From Gracilibacillus oryzae (GTDB lineage: Bacteria > Bacillota > Bacilli > Bacillales > Amphibacillaceae): a stretch of DNA of 64,000 nucleotides. A model generated the notes under the pieces. The model worked only from the letters and a program-made list of their open reading frames with translations, was not told the DNA's origin and made no database searches. Shown one piece after another: positions 35,071 to 42,591 of this stretch. Both the position numbers and the translations under genes were made by a program. Location of the stretch: assembly GCF_009498735.1 (NCBI RefSeq), contig NZ_ML762439.1:1-64000 (forward strand), read 5' to 3'. The stretch's first letter is position 1. Each line of letters starts with the position of its first letter.

Positions 35071-35994
35071 TCAGAAAAAGATACGTGATAAATATATTAC
35101 TATTGTTACTGTTATCATACTAAAAACAGTGGAAAATAATACAGTTTGCGCTGCAAAATCTGGATGACTTTTATATTCCTCTGCAATAACTGCACTATTA
35201 ACTGATGTAGGCATTGCTGAAGCAATAAATAATGCTTGAGCCATTATACCGTCTAATTGGAATATCCAAATAATAATTAAAGCAACGGCAGGGCCGCCAA
35301 TTAACCGTATAAGGATACTGATATAAACAGAAATCAAGCCTTTTTTGAATTCCAGCTTTGCCACCTGTGCCCCTAAAGTCAATAGAGCCAGCGCTATCAT
35401 GGCATCAGCGATATAATTAGCAGATACCCATACAGGATCAGGAACTTTTATATTCCATGCATTTAATAAAACACCTGCTAACATAGCATATAATACTGGC
35501 ATTTTAAAGTAACCGAGTGCTGCCTGAAGTTTCCCCTCATTCCCTGCTCTTAATGTAAATATACCGTAAGAAAATAAAAAGATATTTTGCAAAGTTAACA
35601 TAATTACCTGAATGGACATTGCAAAAGGATCGCTCTTAAATACCAGGTCATTCACTGGCACCCCATAATTCCCCGAGTTAAAAAACATCACACTGTTTGC
35701 AAACGTATTCCGTTTACTGCCGGTAATCTGCATGATTTTCGCAATGATAAATGCTATTACATACAAGAGTATAACAAGTAAGATGAAGAAGCCAAGTACC
35801 TTCATAAATAATTCCAACCCAAATGTCGCTTCATATAACCTAACAAATATAAAGCCAGGTACAACAAAATATATATTTAATTTTGCTAAGGTGGATACAT
35901 CTAATCTAAATTTCTTGTATAAAACATATCCTATTGCCATTAGTAAAAAAACGGGGAGTATAATATCTTTGAAGATGATTAAGAACTCTGACAT
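35071..35994 (-). CDS. AEC-family permease, likely aldonate/organic acid transporter
   Basis: A 307-residue integral membrane protein of the auxin-efflux-carrier family (ten helices expected). Landmarks are LPVFLLMAIGYVLYKKF at the start, NIYFVVPGFIFVRL, MFFNSGNYGVPVNDLVF and ASAMPTSVNSAVIAEEY, the paired crossover motifs of this fold. Bacterial members move malate and other carboxylates. As first gene of the lar operon it probably carries a hexonate such as mannonate or gluconate. The ATG at 35994 follows GAAGGGAGGCTGTT. Confidence 0.88.
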   Translation of the reverse strand: MSEFLIIFKDIILPVFLLMAIGYVLYKKFRLDVSTLAKLNIYFVVPGFIFVRLYEATFGLELFMKVLGFFILLVILLYVIAFIIAKIMQITGSKRNTFANSVMFFNSGNYGVPVNDLVFKSDPFAMSIQVIMLTLQNIFLFSYGIFTLRAGNEGKLQAALGYFKMPVLYAMLAGVLLNAWNIKVPDPVWVSANYIADAMIALALLTLGAQVAKLEFKKGLISVYISILIRLIGGPAVALIIIWIFQLDGIMAQALFIASAMPTSVNSAVIAEEYKSHPDFAAQTVLFSTVFSMITVTIVIYLSRIFF

Positions 35995-36181
35995 AACAGC
36001 CTCCCTTCTCATAAAAAAAGAGAATAACAACGTTGTTATAAATATATTAGCATACTAATTATAAAAAGAAAATACTAATCTTCCTATAAGTTTAACTCGA
36101 CAATATTTGCATAGATCTGCTCATAGAATATAACCTTTTATGCAATATGCCGTATATACAATTACATGTTATGGCAATACT

Positions 36182-36246
36182 AACAAATAATTAACATCTT
36201 CTATTAACAAATTATTATGCTATGGTAATACAATCAGTTATTTGTT
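36182..36246. promoter_or_regulatory. Half-sites of the ROK operator in the divergent promoter region
   Basis: AACAAAT occurs at 36182-36188 and 36206-36212, and the inverse ATTTGTT at 36240-36246. These match one arm of the full palindrome at 36274-36292. They lie between the AEC/lar operon and the ROK gene, where they could extend repressor binding over the lar promoter. The rest of this intergenic stretch shows only AT-rich DNA. Confidence 0.45.
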
Positions 36247-36273
36247 ATACTGATTAAAAAGATTGCAGTTTTA

Positions 36274-36292
36274 ATTTGTTTTATAAACAAAT
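36274..36292. promoter_or_regulatory. ROK-repressor operator before its own gene
   Basis: ATTTGTTTTATAAACAAAT is a perfect palindrome with eight-base arms and a three-base centre, 25 bp upstream of the ROK start codon. The same arms TTTGTTT-N3-AAACAAA recur at 39315-39331 before gndA. Similar TTTGTTT-type operators are bound by XylR of the same protein family. Confidence 0.7.
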
Positions 36293-36317
36293 AAATAATG
36301 TTTTTTTGGGGGTTGTT

Positions 36318-37496
36318 ATGTTAACGGGTGATGGAGCGTATATAAAAAAAATAAATCGTCAATACATATTAAACGTAATTTTTGAAAAATCGAAAATTTC
36401 ACGTGCAAACTTAGCAAAAGTTACTGGTTTAAATAAAGCCACTATCTCTGTTCAAGTAAATGACCTTCTTCATGATGAGTTAATATATGAAACGAGAGAA
36501 GAGCACAACGCAGTCGGTAGAAGGCCTATTATGCTTTCCATCAATGAAAGCGCTGCATTTTTTCTTGGGATAGATTTGGACTATAACCAGATTTTATTTA
36601 ATATTACAAATCTTAAAGGAGATACTGTTAAATATGAGAAGGTTGATTTGCAGACAGATATATATGAGGACATTGTTAATATAGTTGCTAATAGGATTAA
36701 GCGGTATGAACAAGAATTCAGTCATGCTAAGTTTGGCTTGGCCCAAACCTGTATTGCCATCCATGGAACGGTATCCAATGATGAAATGATTCATTTTATA
36801 CCAAGTTATCAATGGAGGGATAAAAATCTTAAACATGATTTAAATACTAGAGGGATTAAAAATATCAGAATTGAAAACAATGCAAATTTAGCAGTATATG
36901 CTGAAAAGGTGTTTCACTATCATAATAGTGATAATATCATGCTGCTTAATCTTGCCTCAGGAATAGGGGCGGGAATTATCATAAATGGAGAATTGCACCG
37001 GGGCTTTCATGGGTATGCTGGAGAGATGGGCCATATGATTGTATATCCGAAAGGGAAACCATGTCGCTGCGGAAATGAAGGGTGTTGGGAAAGATACGCT
37101 TCGGAACCTGCTTTTTTCGAATGTGCTAATCGTATATTAGACAGGAGAGTAGATACCCATTCAGATGTAAAAAGGTTAATCGATAAGGAAAATCCTCAAA
37201 TTATGACTGCACTGCAGTCATGGATTACGGATATTTCAATAGGTATCAATAATATTATTAATCTTTATAATCCCGAAATGATTGTGTTGAATAGTCCAAT
37301 ATTAAAGTCTTATAATGGTTCTTTGGAGGAAATTAACAAACAACTAACTTCCTCTGTTTCCTATTTCCGGGAGATTGTAATTTCAGGGTTAGGAGCAAAA
37401 TCGGCAGTTGTCGGTGCTTGTGCTTTTGGTATTCAGAAATTCCTTGATTTACCGAGTTTATCATTATCGGACACTAATAACAGTATAAGTGCATAA
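36318..37496 (+). CDS. ROK-family transcriptional repressor (XylR/NagC type)
   Basis: A 392-residue regulator. The N-terminal winged helix reads SRANLAKVTGLNKATISVQV. The sugar-binding ROK kinase-like domain has FFLGIDLDYNQI, the NLASGIGAGIIINGE motif and the zinc-binding CRCGNEGCWERYAS. It is divergent from the AEC/lar operon and most probably represses it, itself and gndA until a sugar acid or its product binds. The ATG at 36318 has GGGGGTTGTT in front; an in-frame start at 36276 lies within the operator and is unlikely. Confidence 0.9.
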   Translation: MLTGDGAYIKKINRQYILNVIFEKSKISRANLAKVTGLNKATISVQVNDLLHDELIYETREEHNAVGRRPIMLSINESAAFFLGIDLDYNQILFNITNLKGDTVKYEKVDLQTDIYEDIVNIVANRIKRYEQEFSHAKFGLAQTCIAIHGTVSNDEMIHFIPSYQWRDKNLKHDLNTRGIKNIRIENNANLAVYAEKVFHYHNSDNIMLLNLASGIGAGIIINGELHRGFHGYAGEMGHMIVYPKGKPCRCGNEGCWERYASEPAFFECANRILDRRVDTHSDVKRLIDKENPQIMTALQSWITDISIGINNIINLYNPEMIVLNSPILKSYNGSLEEINKQLTSSVSYFREIVISGLGAKSAVVGACAFGIQKFLDLPSLSLSDTNNSISA

Positions 37497-37498
37497 TA

Positions 37499-37862
37499 AA
37501 AGAGGCCGGGACATAACTAATAATGTTAACCCAAAATACGAACGATACTATAATCAAGAGATGAACGCACATACTAAGCGCAGTAAAACACAGAGACTCC
37601 TGCGGGAATATCATCAGCTGAAAATCCCGCAGAAAAAGCGGTTTTTGCTTTTTTGAGGAAGTAGAAGCGATGCCCGCGGCAAAGAAAACACTAGGAAAGC
37701 GGTTTGTGCTTGAGTAGATGTTGCACTTGTGCCCTGTGGTGAAAGCGAAGTGTTTTGACGGAGCGACATATGAGCTAACTTTTTACATGAACAAAAACCC
37801 GAACTTTTAGTTTAAAGTTCGGGTTTTATCGCCATAAAATAGTTTTGTCGCAGTCTCTTTTT
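37499..37862. repeat. Dispersed hairpin repeat carrying a nested second element
   Basis: The ends are inverted: AGAGGCCGGGACATAACTA on the left, and a right end whose complement reads AAAGAGACTGCGACAAAACTA. Next to the right end is the hairpin CCCGAACTTT/AAAGTTCGGG. The left part ACGAACGATACTATAATC and right part GCGACATATGAGCTAACT are contiguous in the copy at 29569-29710, so the block at about 37583-37759 is an insertion. It fills the gap between the ROK gene and gndA, at the 3' ends of both. No gene was seen in it. Confidence 0.8.
37583..37759. repeat. Inserted ACTCCTGCGGGA-type block inside the hairpin repeat
   Basis: Bounded by GTAAAACAC and the complementary GTGTTTTGAC. Internal landmarks are GAGACTCCTGCGGGA and GATGCCCGCGGCAAAG, matching the block at 11945-12057 in order but with an expanded middle. 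It splits the outer repeat between GAGATGAACG and GCGACATATG. Confidence 0.7.
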
Positions 37863-37873
37863 ATTTCTGTTTA

Positions 37874-39283
37874 TTATTTCATCCACTCTGTGTGGAAGAC
37901 GCCTTCTTTGTCTTTTCTTTGATACGTATGCGCTCCGAAATAGTCACGTTGGGCCTGAATTAGATTTGCCGGAAGGTTTTCGGAACGGTAACTGTCATAA
38001 TAAGCAATTGCACTAGCAAATGTTGGTACAGCAATACCATTTGCAATTGCTACAGATACTACTTCACGAAGTGCTGACTGGTAACCTTCCACAATCTCTT
38101 TAAAGTATGGATCCAGCATTAAATTGGCAAGTTTAGGATCATGATCATAAGCTTCTTTGATTTTTTGCAGGAAGTGTGCTCTAATGATACATCCGCCACG
38201 CCAGATCATCGCAATTTCGCCATAGTTTAAATCCCAGCCATTTTCTTCAGAAGCTTGACGCATCTGGGCAAAACCTTGCGCATATGAAGTAATCTTACTC
38301 ATATATAATGCTTTTCGAACGGACTCAATAAGTGCTTTTTTGTCACCATTATACTGAATAGACGGTCCGCTTAATTGTTTACTTGCTGCAACTCGCTCTT
38401 CTTTTAATGCCGAAATGAAACGAGCAAATACTGATTCAGTAATTAATGGTAAGGGAACACCTAGATCAAGAGCATTCTTGCTTGTCCATTTACCAGTACC
38501 TTTTTGACCAGCAGTATCTAAGATCACATCAACTAATGGTTTGCCAGTCTCATCGTCTTTCTTCGTAAAAATGTCAGCAGTGATCTCAATTAGATAACTG
38601 TCTAATTCGCCTTTATTCCACTCTGTAAATACTTCGTGCAGTTCATCAGTAGTTAATCCTGCTACATTTTGCAAGATATAGTAAGCTTCAGCTATTAATT
38701 GCATATCGCCATACTCGATTCCATTATGTACCATTTTAACAAAGTGTCCTGCACCATTTGGTCCAATATATGTTACACATGGATCTCCATCCACTTTTGC
38801 AGAAATTGCTTCAAGGATTGGAGCAACTAAGTCATAGGCTTCTTTTTGACCTCCAGGCATGATCGAAGGTCCTTTCAACGCGCCTTCTTCTCCACCTGAT
38901 ACACCTGTTCCAATAAAGTGAATACCAGTATCATCCAATTCCTTATTCCGGCGAATGGTGTCAGTAAATAGCGTATTCCCTCCATCAATGATGATATCAC
39001 CTTTTTCAAGATATGGTTTTAATGATTCGATCGTTGCATCAGTTGCTGGTCCAGCTTTGACCATCAGCAATATTTTACGAGGAGTTTCTAATGATTGAAC
39101 AAACTCTTCAATTGTTTTCGCTCCTGTAAAATTCTTTCCACTTGCTTCATTCTGTAAAAACGCTTCCGTTTTGTCATAGGATCTGTTAAAAACAGCTACT
39201 GAATATCCTCTGCTTTCAATATTCATCGCTAAGTTCTTCCCCATTACGGCAAGGCCTATTACACCTACTTGTTGTTTTGCCAA
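37874..39283 (-). CDS. gndA: 6-phosphogluconate dehydrogenase (decarboxylating), GndA type
   Basis: About 469 residues. Oxidises and decarboxylates 6-phosphogluconate to ribulose-5-phosphate, producing NADPH. The Rossmann motif is [20 protein letters not shown]; substrate and catalytic segments are [30 protein letters not shown] and GQKGTGKW. The sequence follows Bacillus subtilis GndA (YqjI) more than GntZ, including the ending GVFHTEWMK. The likely start is TTG at 39283, nine bases after AAGGAGG; the ATG at 39292 abuts that site. A ROK-type operator precedes it, tying it to the lar/gluconate locus. Confidence 0.95.
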   Translation of the reverse strand: MAKQQVGVIGLAVMGKNLAMNIESRGYSVAVFNRSYDKTEAFLQNEASGKNFTGAKTIEEFVQSLETPRKILLMVKAGPATDATIESLKPYLEKGDIIIDGGNTLFTDTIRRNKELDDTGIHFIGTGVSGGEEGALKGPSIMPGGQKEAYDLVAPILEAISAKVDGDPCVTYIGPNGAGHFVKMVHNGIEYGDMQLIAEAYYILQNVAGLTTDELHEVFTEWNKGELDSYLIEITADIFTKKDDETGKPLVDVILDTAGQKGTGKWTSKNALDLGVPLPLITESVFARFISALKEERVAASKQLSGPSIQYNGDKKALIESVRKALYMSKITSYAQGFAQMRQASEENGWDLNYGEIAMIWRGGCIIRAHFLQKIKEAYDHDPKLANLMLDPYFKEIVEGYQSALREVVSVAIANGIAVPTFASAIAYYDSYRSENLPANLIQAQRDYFGAHTYQRKDKEGVFHTEWMK

Positions 39284-39314
39284 GTCCTTCATCCTCCTTG
39301 TATTTGCATTTGAG

Positions 39315-39331
39315 TTTGTTTGGTAAACAAA
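39315..39331. promoter_or_regulatory. ROK-type operator upstream of gndA
   Basis: TTTGTTTGGTAAACAAA is a palindrome with the same seven-base arms and three-base spacer as the operator before the ROK repressor gene at 36274-36292. It lies about 30 bp upstream of the gndA start. Confidence 0.7.
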
Positions 39332-39383
39332 TTATATTTTCTATACTAATCTTTTTCTGGATTATTTTCAAGTAGTATAATGA

Positions 39384-39409
39384 AAAACCGGGCAGATGCT
39401 TGCCCGGTT
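39384..39409 (-). terminator. Terminator of the esterase gene
   Basis: A nine-bp GC-rich stem AACCGGGCA/TGCCCGGTT with a six-base loop is followed on the minus strand by TTTTTCATT. Confidence 0.75.
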
Positions 39410-39434
39410 ATCAGTCCATTTAGTATCTATATTT

Positions 39435-40130
39435 TCACCTTGCTTGTTTTCCTAACCAAGTATATAAATGCTCAGTCTGATAGGCAGGTGTCCAGGAATC
39501 ATGACCTACTCCCGGATAAATGGTTAAATGGACATTATTATTACATTTTTTTAAATATTCTATTAATTGCACAGTTTCATCCATCGGAACAACTTCATCT
39601 CTGTCTCCATGGAAAGCCCAAACCGGCATATCTTTCAGTACATCCATACTGCTCCATAAATTCTCTGGTGCTACTAATTGTTTAAATTCTGATCGTCTAT
39701 GTTCCGGCAACAATACAGAACCGCAAACTGGCACTAATGCTGCGAATAAATGAGGGTGCTTTAGTGCGAGATTCCATGCACCAATACCTCCCATACTAAG
39801 CCCTGTCAAATATATTCGGTTTGTATCTACTGAGTAGTCCATCACTATCTTCTTTAACAATGCAACAAGTCCATCCAATGCTTCGGTCCAATAAGAACCA
39901 TCTTGACATTGCGGTGCCACAACAATAAATGGAAAGTCATCTTTATCATCTATAAATTTTAGGATCCCTATATTTTTTACCAATTCAAGGTCAGTACCTC
40001 TTTCACCTGCTCCATGTAAAAAGAAAATTAATGGCAGTTTTTGTTCTTCTGATTTTCTTGGCTGGTCAGGAATGTGTAAAAGATAGGGAAAATAAAAATG
40101 ATCCTGTCTAAATTCCTTCTGAAGTTGCAA
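39435..40130 (-). CDS. Alpha/beta-hydrolase esterase (phospholipase/carboxylesterase or PHB-depolymerase-like)
   Basis: A 231-residue alpha/beta hydrolase. The oxyanion-hole segment is FFLHGAGERGTD, the nucleophile serine is in YLTGLSMGGIGAW, the acid is probably in AFHGDRDEVVP, and the histidine is in YPGVGHDSWTPAY. There is no signal peptide, so it acts in the cytosol. The WTEALDGL segment and size fit a Bacillus predicted-peptidase/esterase group that often cleaves acyl sugars. The TTG start follows GCGAGGTG. It is divergent from the alarmone synthetase gene and shares its promoter region. Confidence 0.85.
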   Translation of the reverse strand: MQLQKEFRQDHFYFPYLLHIPDQPRKSEEQKLPLIFFLHGAGERGTDLELVKNIGILKFIDDKDDFPFIVVAPQCQDGSYWTEALDGLVALLKKIVMDYSVDTNRIYLTGLSMGGIGAWNLALKHPHLFAALVPVCGSVLLPEHRRSEFKQLVAPENLWSSMDVLKDMPVWAFHGDRDEVVPMDETVQLIEYLKKCNNNVHLTIYPGVGHDSWTPAYQTEHLYTWLGKQAR

Positions 40131-40224
40131 GATGTTTCACCTCGCTAAGAGTATTTAATAATTGTATTATATCAATTAATTGCAGAAACAGAACTTCTCA
40201 GTTACATTTCTGCCATTTGACTTA

Positions 40225-40237
40225 TGACAGTCTGTCA
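40225..40237. promoter_or_regulatory. Palindromic operator 1 before the alarmone synthetase-TetR operon
   Basis: TGACAGTCTGTCA is a perfect 13-bp palindrome (six-base arms around a central T). It lies 29 bp, centre to centre, from a second palindrome of the same design. TetR-family sites often look like this, and a TetR gene is second in the downstream operon. Confidence 0.65.
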
Positions 40238-40253
40238 TCTATCATTAAATATA

Positions 40254-40266
40254 TGACACAGTGTCA
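40254..40266. promoter_or_regulatory. Palindromic operator 2 before the alarmone synthetase-TetR operon
   Basis: TGACACAGTGTCA is a perfect 13-bp palindrome with TGACA outer arms identical to operator 1. It lies about 25 bp upstream of the alarmone synthetase start codon, directly before the GGAGAGGG ribosome binding site. Confidence 0.65.
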
Positions 40267-40291
40267 CTTATAGGAGAGGGGTCCGTAACTC

Positions 40292-41026
40292 ATGCAAATT
40301 AATCCGACTAACATCGATTTCAAACAAATCAGAACAGAGTTAATGAGATTTATGATGGCTTATGAATTTGCCTTGGAAGAAATAAATACAAAGATTAATA
40401 TATTGAAACAGGAATTTGAATATGTACATGATTATAATCCGATTGAACATGTAAAATCACGTGTGAAATCACCTGAAAGCATTATTAACAAAGTGAAAAA
40501 GAAGAAACTTACATTAAACATTCCGTCTATTCAAGAAAATATTAGAGATATAGCTGGAATTCGCATAACCTGCTCGTTCGTAAATGATATTTATAAAATA
40601 GCCCAGATGTTAGAAAAACAAAAAGACATTACTGTTATTGAGAAAAAAGATTATATCCAAAATCCGAAGCCTAATGGTTACAAAAGTCTCCATTTAATCA
40701 TTCAAATACCGATCTTTATGTCAGACCGTGTGGAAAATATATATACGGAAATCCAGATTCGTACTATTGCAATGGATTTCTGGGCAAGTCTGGAACATAA
40801 AATCTATTATAAATATAATAAGGAAATTCCTGCACACTTGAGAAAGGAATTAAAAGATGCCGCTGTTTCTGCCAATCAATTAGATGAGAAGATGGAAAGA
40901 ATTCACCGTGAGATTAATGTATTAAAAGAAGCAGATGGTCAAACATTGACAAATGAAGAAGCCTTTCCGTTTCCGGCAGATCTTATCCTGCCTTTATTAA
41001 ATGATTCAGATCATGGAAAGGAGTAA
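40292..41026 (+). CDS. sasA: Small alarmone synthetase, YwaC/SasA (RelP) type
   Basis: A 244-residue single-domain (p)ppGpp synthetase without hydrolase or regulatory domains. It tracks Bacillus YwaC: YEFALEEINTKINILKQEF, YNPIEHVKSRVKSPESI, RDIAGIRITCSF, NPKPNGYKSLHLI (the substrate G-loop) and TEIQIRTIAMDFWASLEHK (catalytic glutamate). It transfers pyrophosphate from ATP to GDP or GTP and triggers stringent-response signalling. The C terminus is about 30 residues longer than YwaC. The TetR gene starts right after its stop. YwaC responds to cell-wall stress in Bacillus subtilis; here TetR-type operators suggest a different trigger. Confidence 0.92.
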   Translation: MQINPTNIDFKQIRTELMRFMMAYEFALEEINTKINILKQEFEYVHDYNPIEHVKSRVKSPESIINKVKKKKLTLNIPSIQENIRDIAGIRITCSFVNDIYKIAQMLEKQKDITVIEKKDYIQNPKPNGYKSLHLIIQIPIFMSDRVENIYTEIQIRTIAMDFWASLEHKIYYKYNKEIPAHLRKELKDAAVSANQLDEKMERIHREINVLKEADGQTLTNEEAFPFPADLILPLLNDSDHGKE

Positions 41027-41644
41027 GTGACCGAATTGCCAAAGACTACATTTTTCAATTTACCTTCAGGGAAGAAACATACTCTGATAGAAGCATTGCA
41101 AAAAGAGTTTTCGCACGTACCTTTAACAGATGCGTCAATTAGCAATATTATTCAATATGCAAATATACCGAGAGGCAGCTTTTATCAGTACTTTCATAAT
41201 AAAGAAGATGCATTTTATTATCTGTTTGATCAACATATCAGTATTACTATTGAGACTTTTTTATGGATATTGAAGAAGCATGATGGTAACCTTTTTGAAG
41301 CAATGGTTGATTTTTTTCAAGTCATCATTTCTGATGAAGAAAACTACCGCTTCTTTAAAAATGTGCTATTAAATATGAATCACCGCATGGAAGATTCATT
41401 CACAAATATTTTTACGGATGAGAAAAAGAAAGGCCATTTTGATCAGATCACTAAAATTGTTGACTTCAAACAATTAAAATCAGCAGCTCAAAATGAATTT
41501 AGTCAATTAATGAAATTATTATCAACCATTACGGTTCATGCGATGACTCAAAAATATGCCAAGGATCTGCCATTAGAGCTGGCATTAAAAAATTACCGTG
41601 CACAGCTTGAATTAGTCAAAAATGGGGTAATTGAACGAAGGTAA
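41027..41644 (+). CDS. TetR-family transcriptional regulator
   Basis: A 205-residue regulator. The N-terminal helix-turn-helix is HVPLTDASISNIIQYANIPR followed by GSFYQYFHNKEDAFYYLFD; the rest is helical ligand-binding domain. The GTG start immediately follows the sasA stop codon, with GGAAAGGAG overlapping the end of sasA; a TTG three codons later is an alternative. The two genes are clearly co-transcribed. It probably binds the paired palindromes upstream and represses both genes until an unknown ligand, perhaps a membrane-active compound or fatty acid, is bound. Confidence 0.9.
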   Translation: MTELPKTTFFNLPSGKKHTLIEALQKEFSHVPLTDASISNIIQYANIPRGSFYQYFHNKEDAFYYLFDQHISITIETFLWILKKHDGNLFEAMVDFFQVIISDEENYRFFKNVLLNMNHRMEDSFTNIFTDEKKKGHFDQITKIVDFKQLKSAAQNEFSQLMKLLSTITVHAMTQKYAKDLPLELALKNYRAQLELVKNGVIERR

Positions 41645-41663
41645 GGTTGGCGAATTAAAATGA

Positions 41664-41691
41664 TGGCCTCCCCCTTAACAGGAGGAGACCA
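41664..41691. terminator. Possible terminator between the TetR gene and map
   Basis: A ten-bp G/C-rich stem with wobble pairs (TGGTCTCCTCC and GGGGAGGCCA on the minus strand) lies between the convergent genes. T-tracts are weak on both sides. Confidence 0.4.
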
Positions 41692-41708
41692 ATCTTCAAA
41701 TCTTCCAT

Positions 41709-42449
41709 TTATCGCGTAGTAATAATCGGTCCATTTTTCGTAAGGATAAGTGTATGCTCAACTTGTGCTACAAGACTTTGTTCTGTTGCAATGGTCCATC
41801 CGTCTTCATCCTGAAATACCTCTTCTTCTAATGAAGAAATAAATGGTTCAAATGCAATAACCATTCCTTCTTTTAGAACCTCATCATCCCAAGTATTTTT
41901 GAAGTTATAAATATGGTCTGGTGCTTCATGGATTTTTCTCCCTATCCCGTGCCCTGTCAAGTTTTTAATAACTGTTAGTCCATTTTGCTTTGCCGTTTCA
42001 TGTACTGCATGACCTATGTCACTTATTTTTGATCCTGGATTAGCATGTTTCAGACCTTCATCGAATGCTTTCTGTGCCACTTCACACAGTTTGTGTTGTA
42101 ATGCAGTACCTGTTCCTGCGACAAAAGAAATTCCTGTATCAGCGAAATAACCATTTTTAGATGCAGAAACGTCTATATTAACCAAATCACCATCTTCAAT
42201 AACCCGATCACCTGGAATGCCATGTGCTACTTCTTCATTTACACTGATACAAGTAAATCCTGGAAAATCATATTCTCCCTTTGGCGCAGATAGTGCCTCA
42301 TTTTGCTCAAAGAGCTCTTTAGCGATTAGATCAAGTTCTTTTGTAGTAATTCCCGGAACAGTTCTTTGTACCATTTCATCTCTTATCAGTGCTACTATCT
42401 TTCCTATTTCCTTTAAACCTTTAATGTCTTCTTCCGTTTTTGCAATCAT
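41709..42449 (-). CDS. map: Methionine aminopeptidase, type I
   Basis: A 246-residue metallopeptidase that removes the initiator methionine in the cytosol. The metal ligands are in NIDVSASKNGYFADTG (two Asp), TGHGIGRKIHEAP (His), VIAFEPFIS (Glu) and VAQVEHTLI (Glu). HGIPGDRVIEDGDLV is also typical. The length is standard. Compared with the ribosomal-operon enzyme this is the YflG-like solitary copy. The ATG follows GAGGAAGG. It is convergent with the TetR gene and divergent from the LysM peptidase gene. Confidence 0.94.
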   Translation of the reverse strand: MIAKTEEDIKGLKEIGKIVALIRDEMVQRTVPGITTKELDLIAKELFEQNEALSAPKGEYDFPGFTCISVNEEVAHGIPGDRVIEDGDLVNIDVSASKNGYFADTGISFVAGTGTALQHKLCEVAQKAFDEGLKHANPGSKISDIGHAVHETAKQNGLTVIKNLTGHGIGRKIHEAPDHIYNFKNTWDDEVLKEGMVIAFEPFISSLEEEVFQDEDGWTIATEQSLVAQVEHTLILTKNGPIITTR

Positions 42450-42591
42450 TGTAAACCTTCCTCTGCATATTCTTTTTCTTTATTCATTTATTATCTACCA
42501 TCTTGCTAAAATATTCAATTAAGTCAAAAAAGTAATGAGAACCTCTATTTGCTCATATGCTGTAATACAGTTCCATACGAGGAGGGCAATA

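Noticed and set aside
39380-39753. Open frames opposite the esterase gene
   Set aside because: They are complementary-strand frames of a gene with a full catalytic triad and have no ribosome sites.
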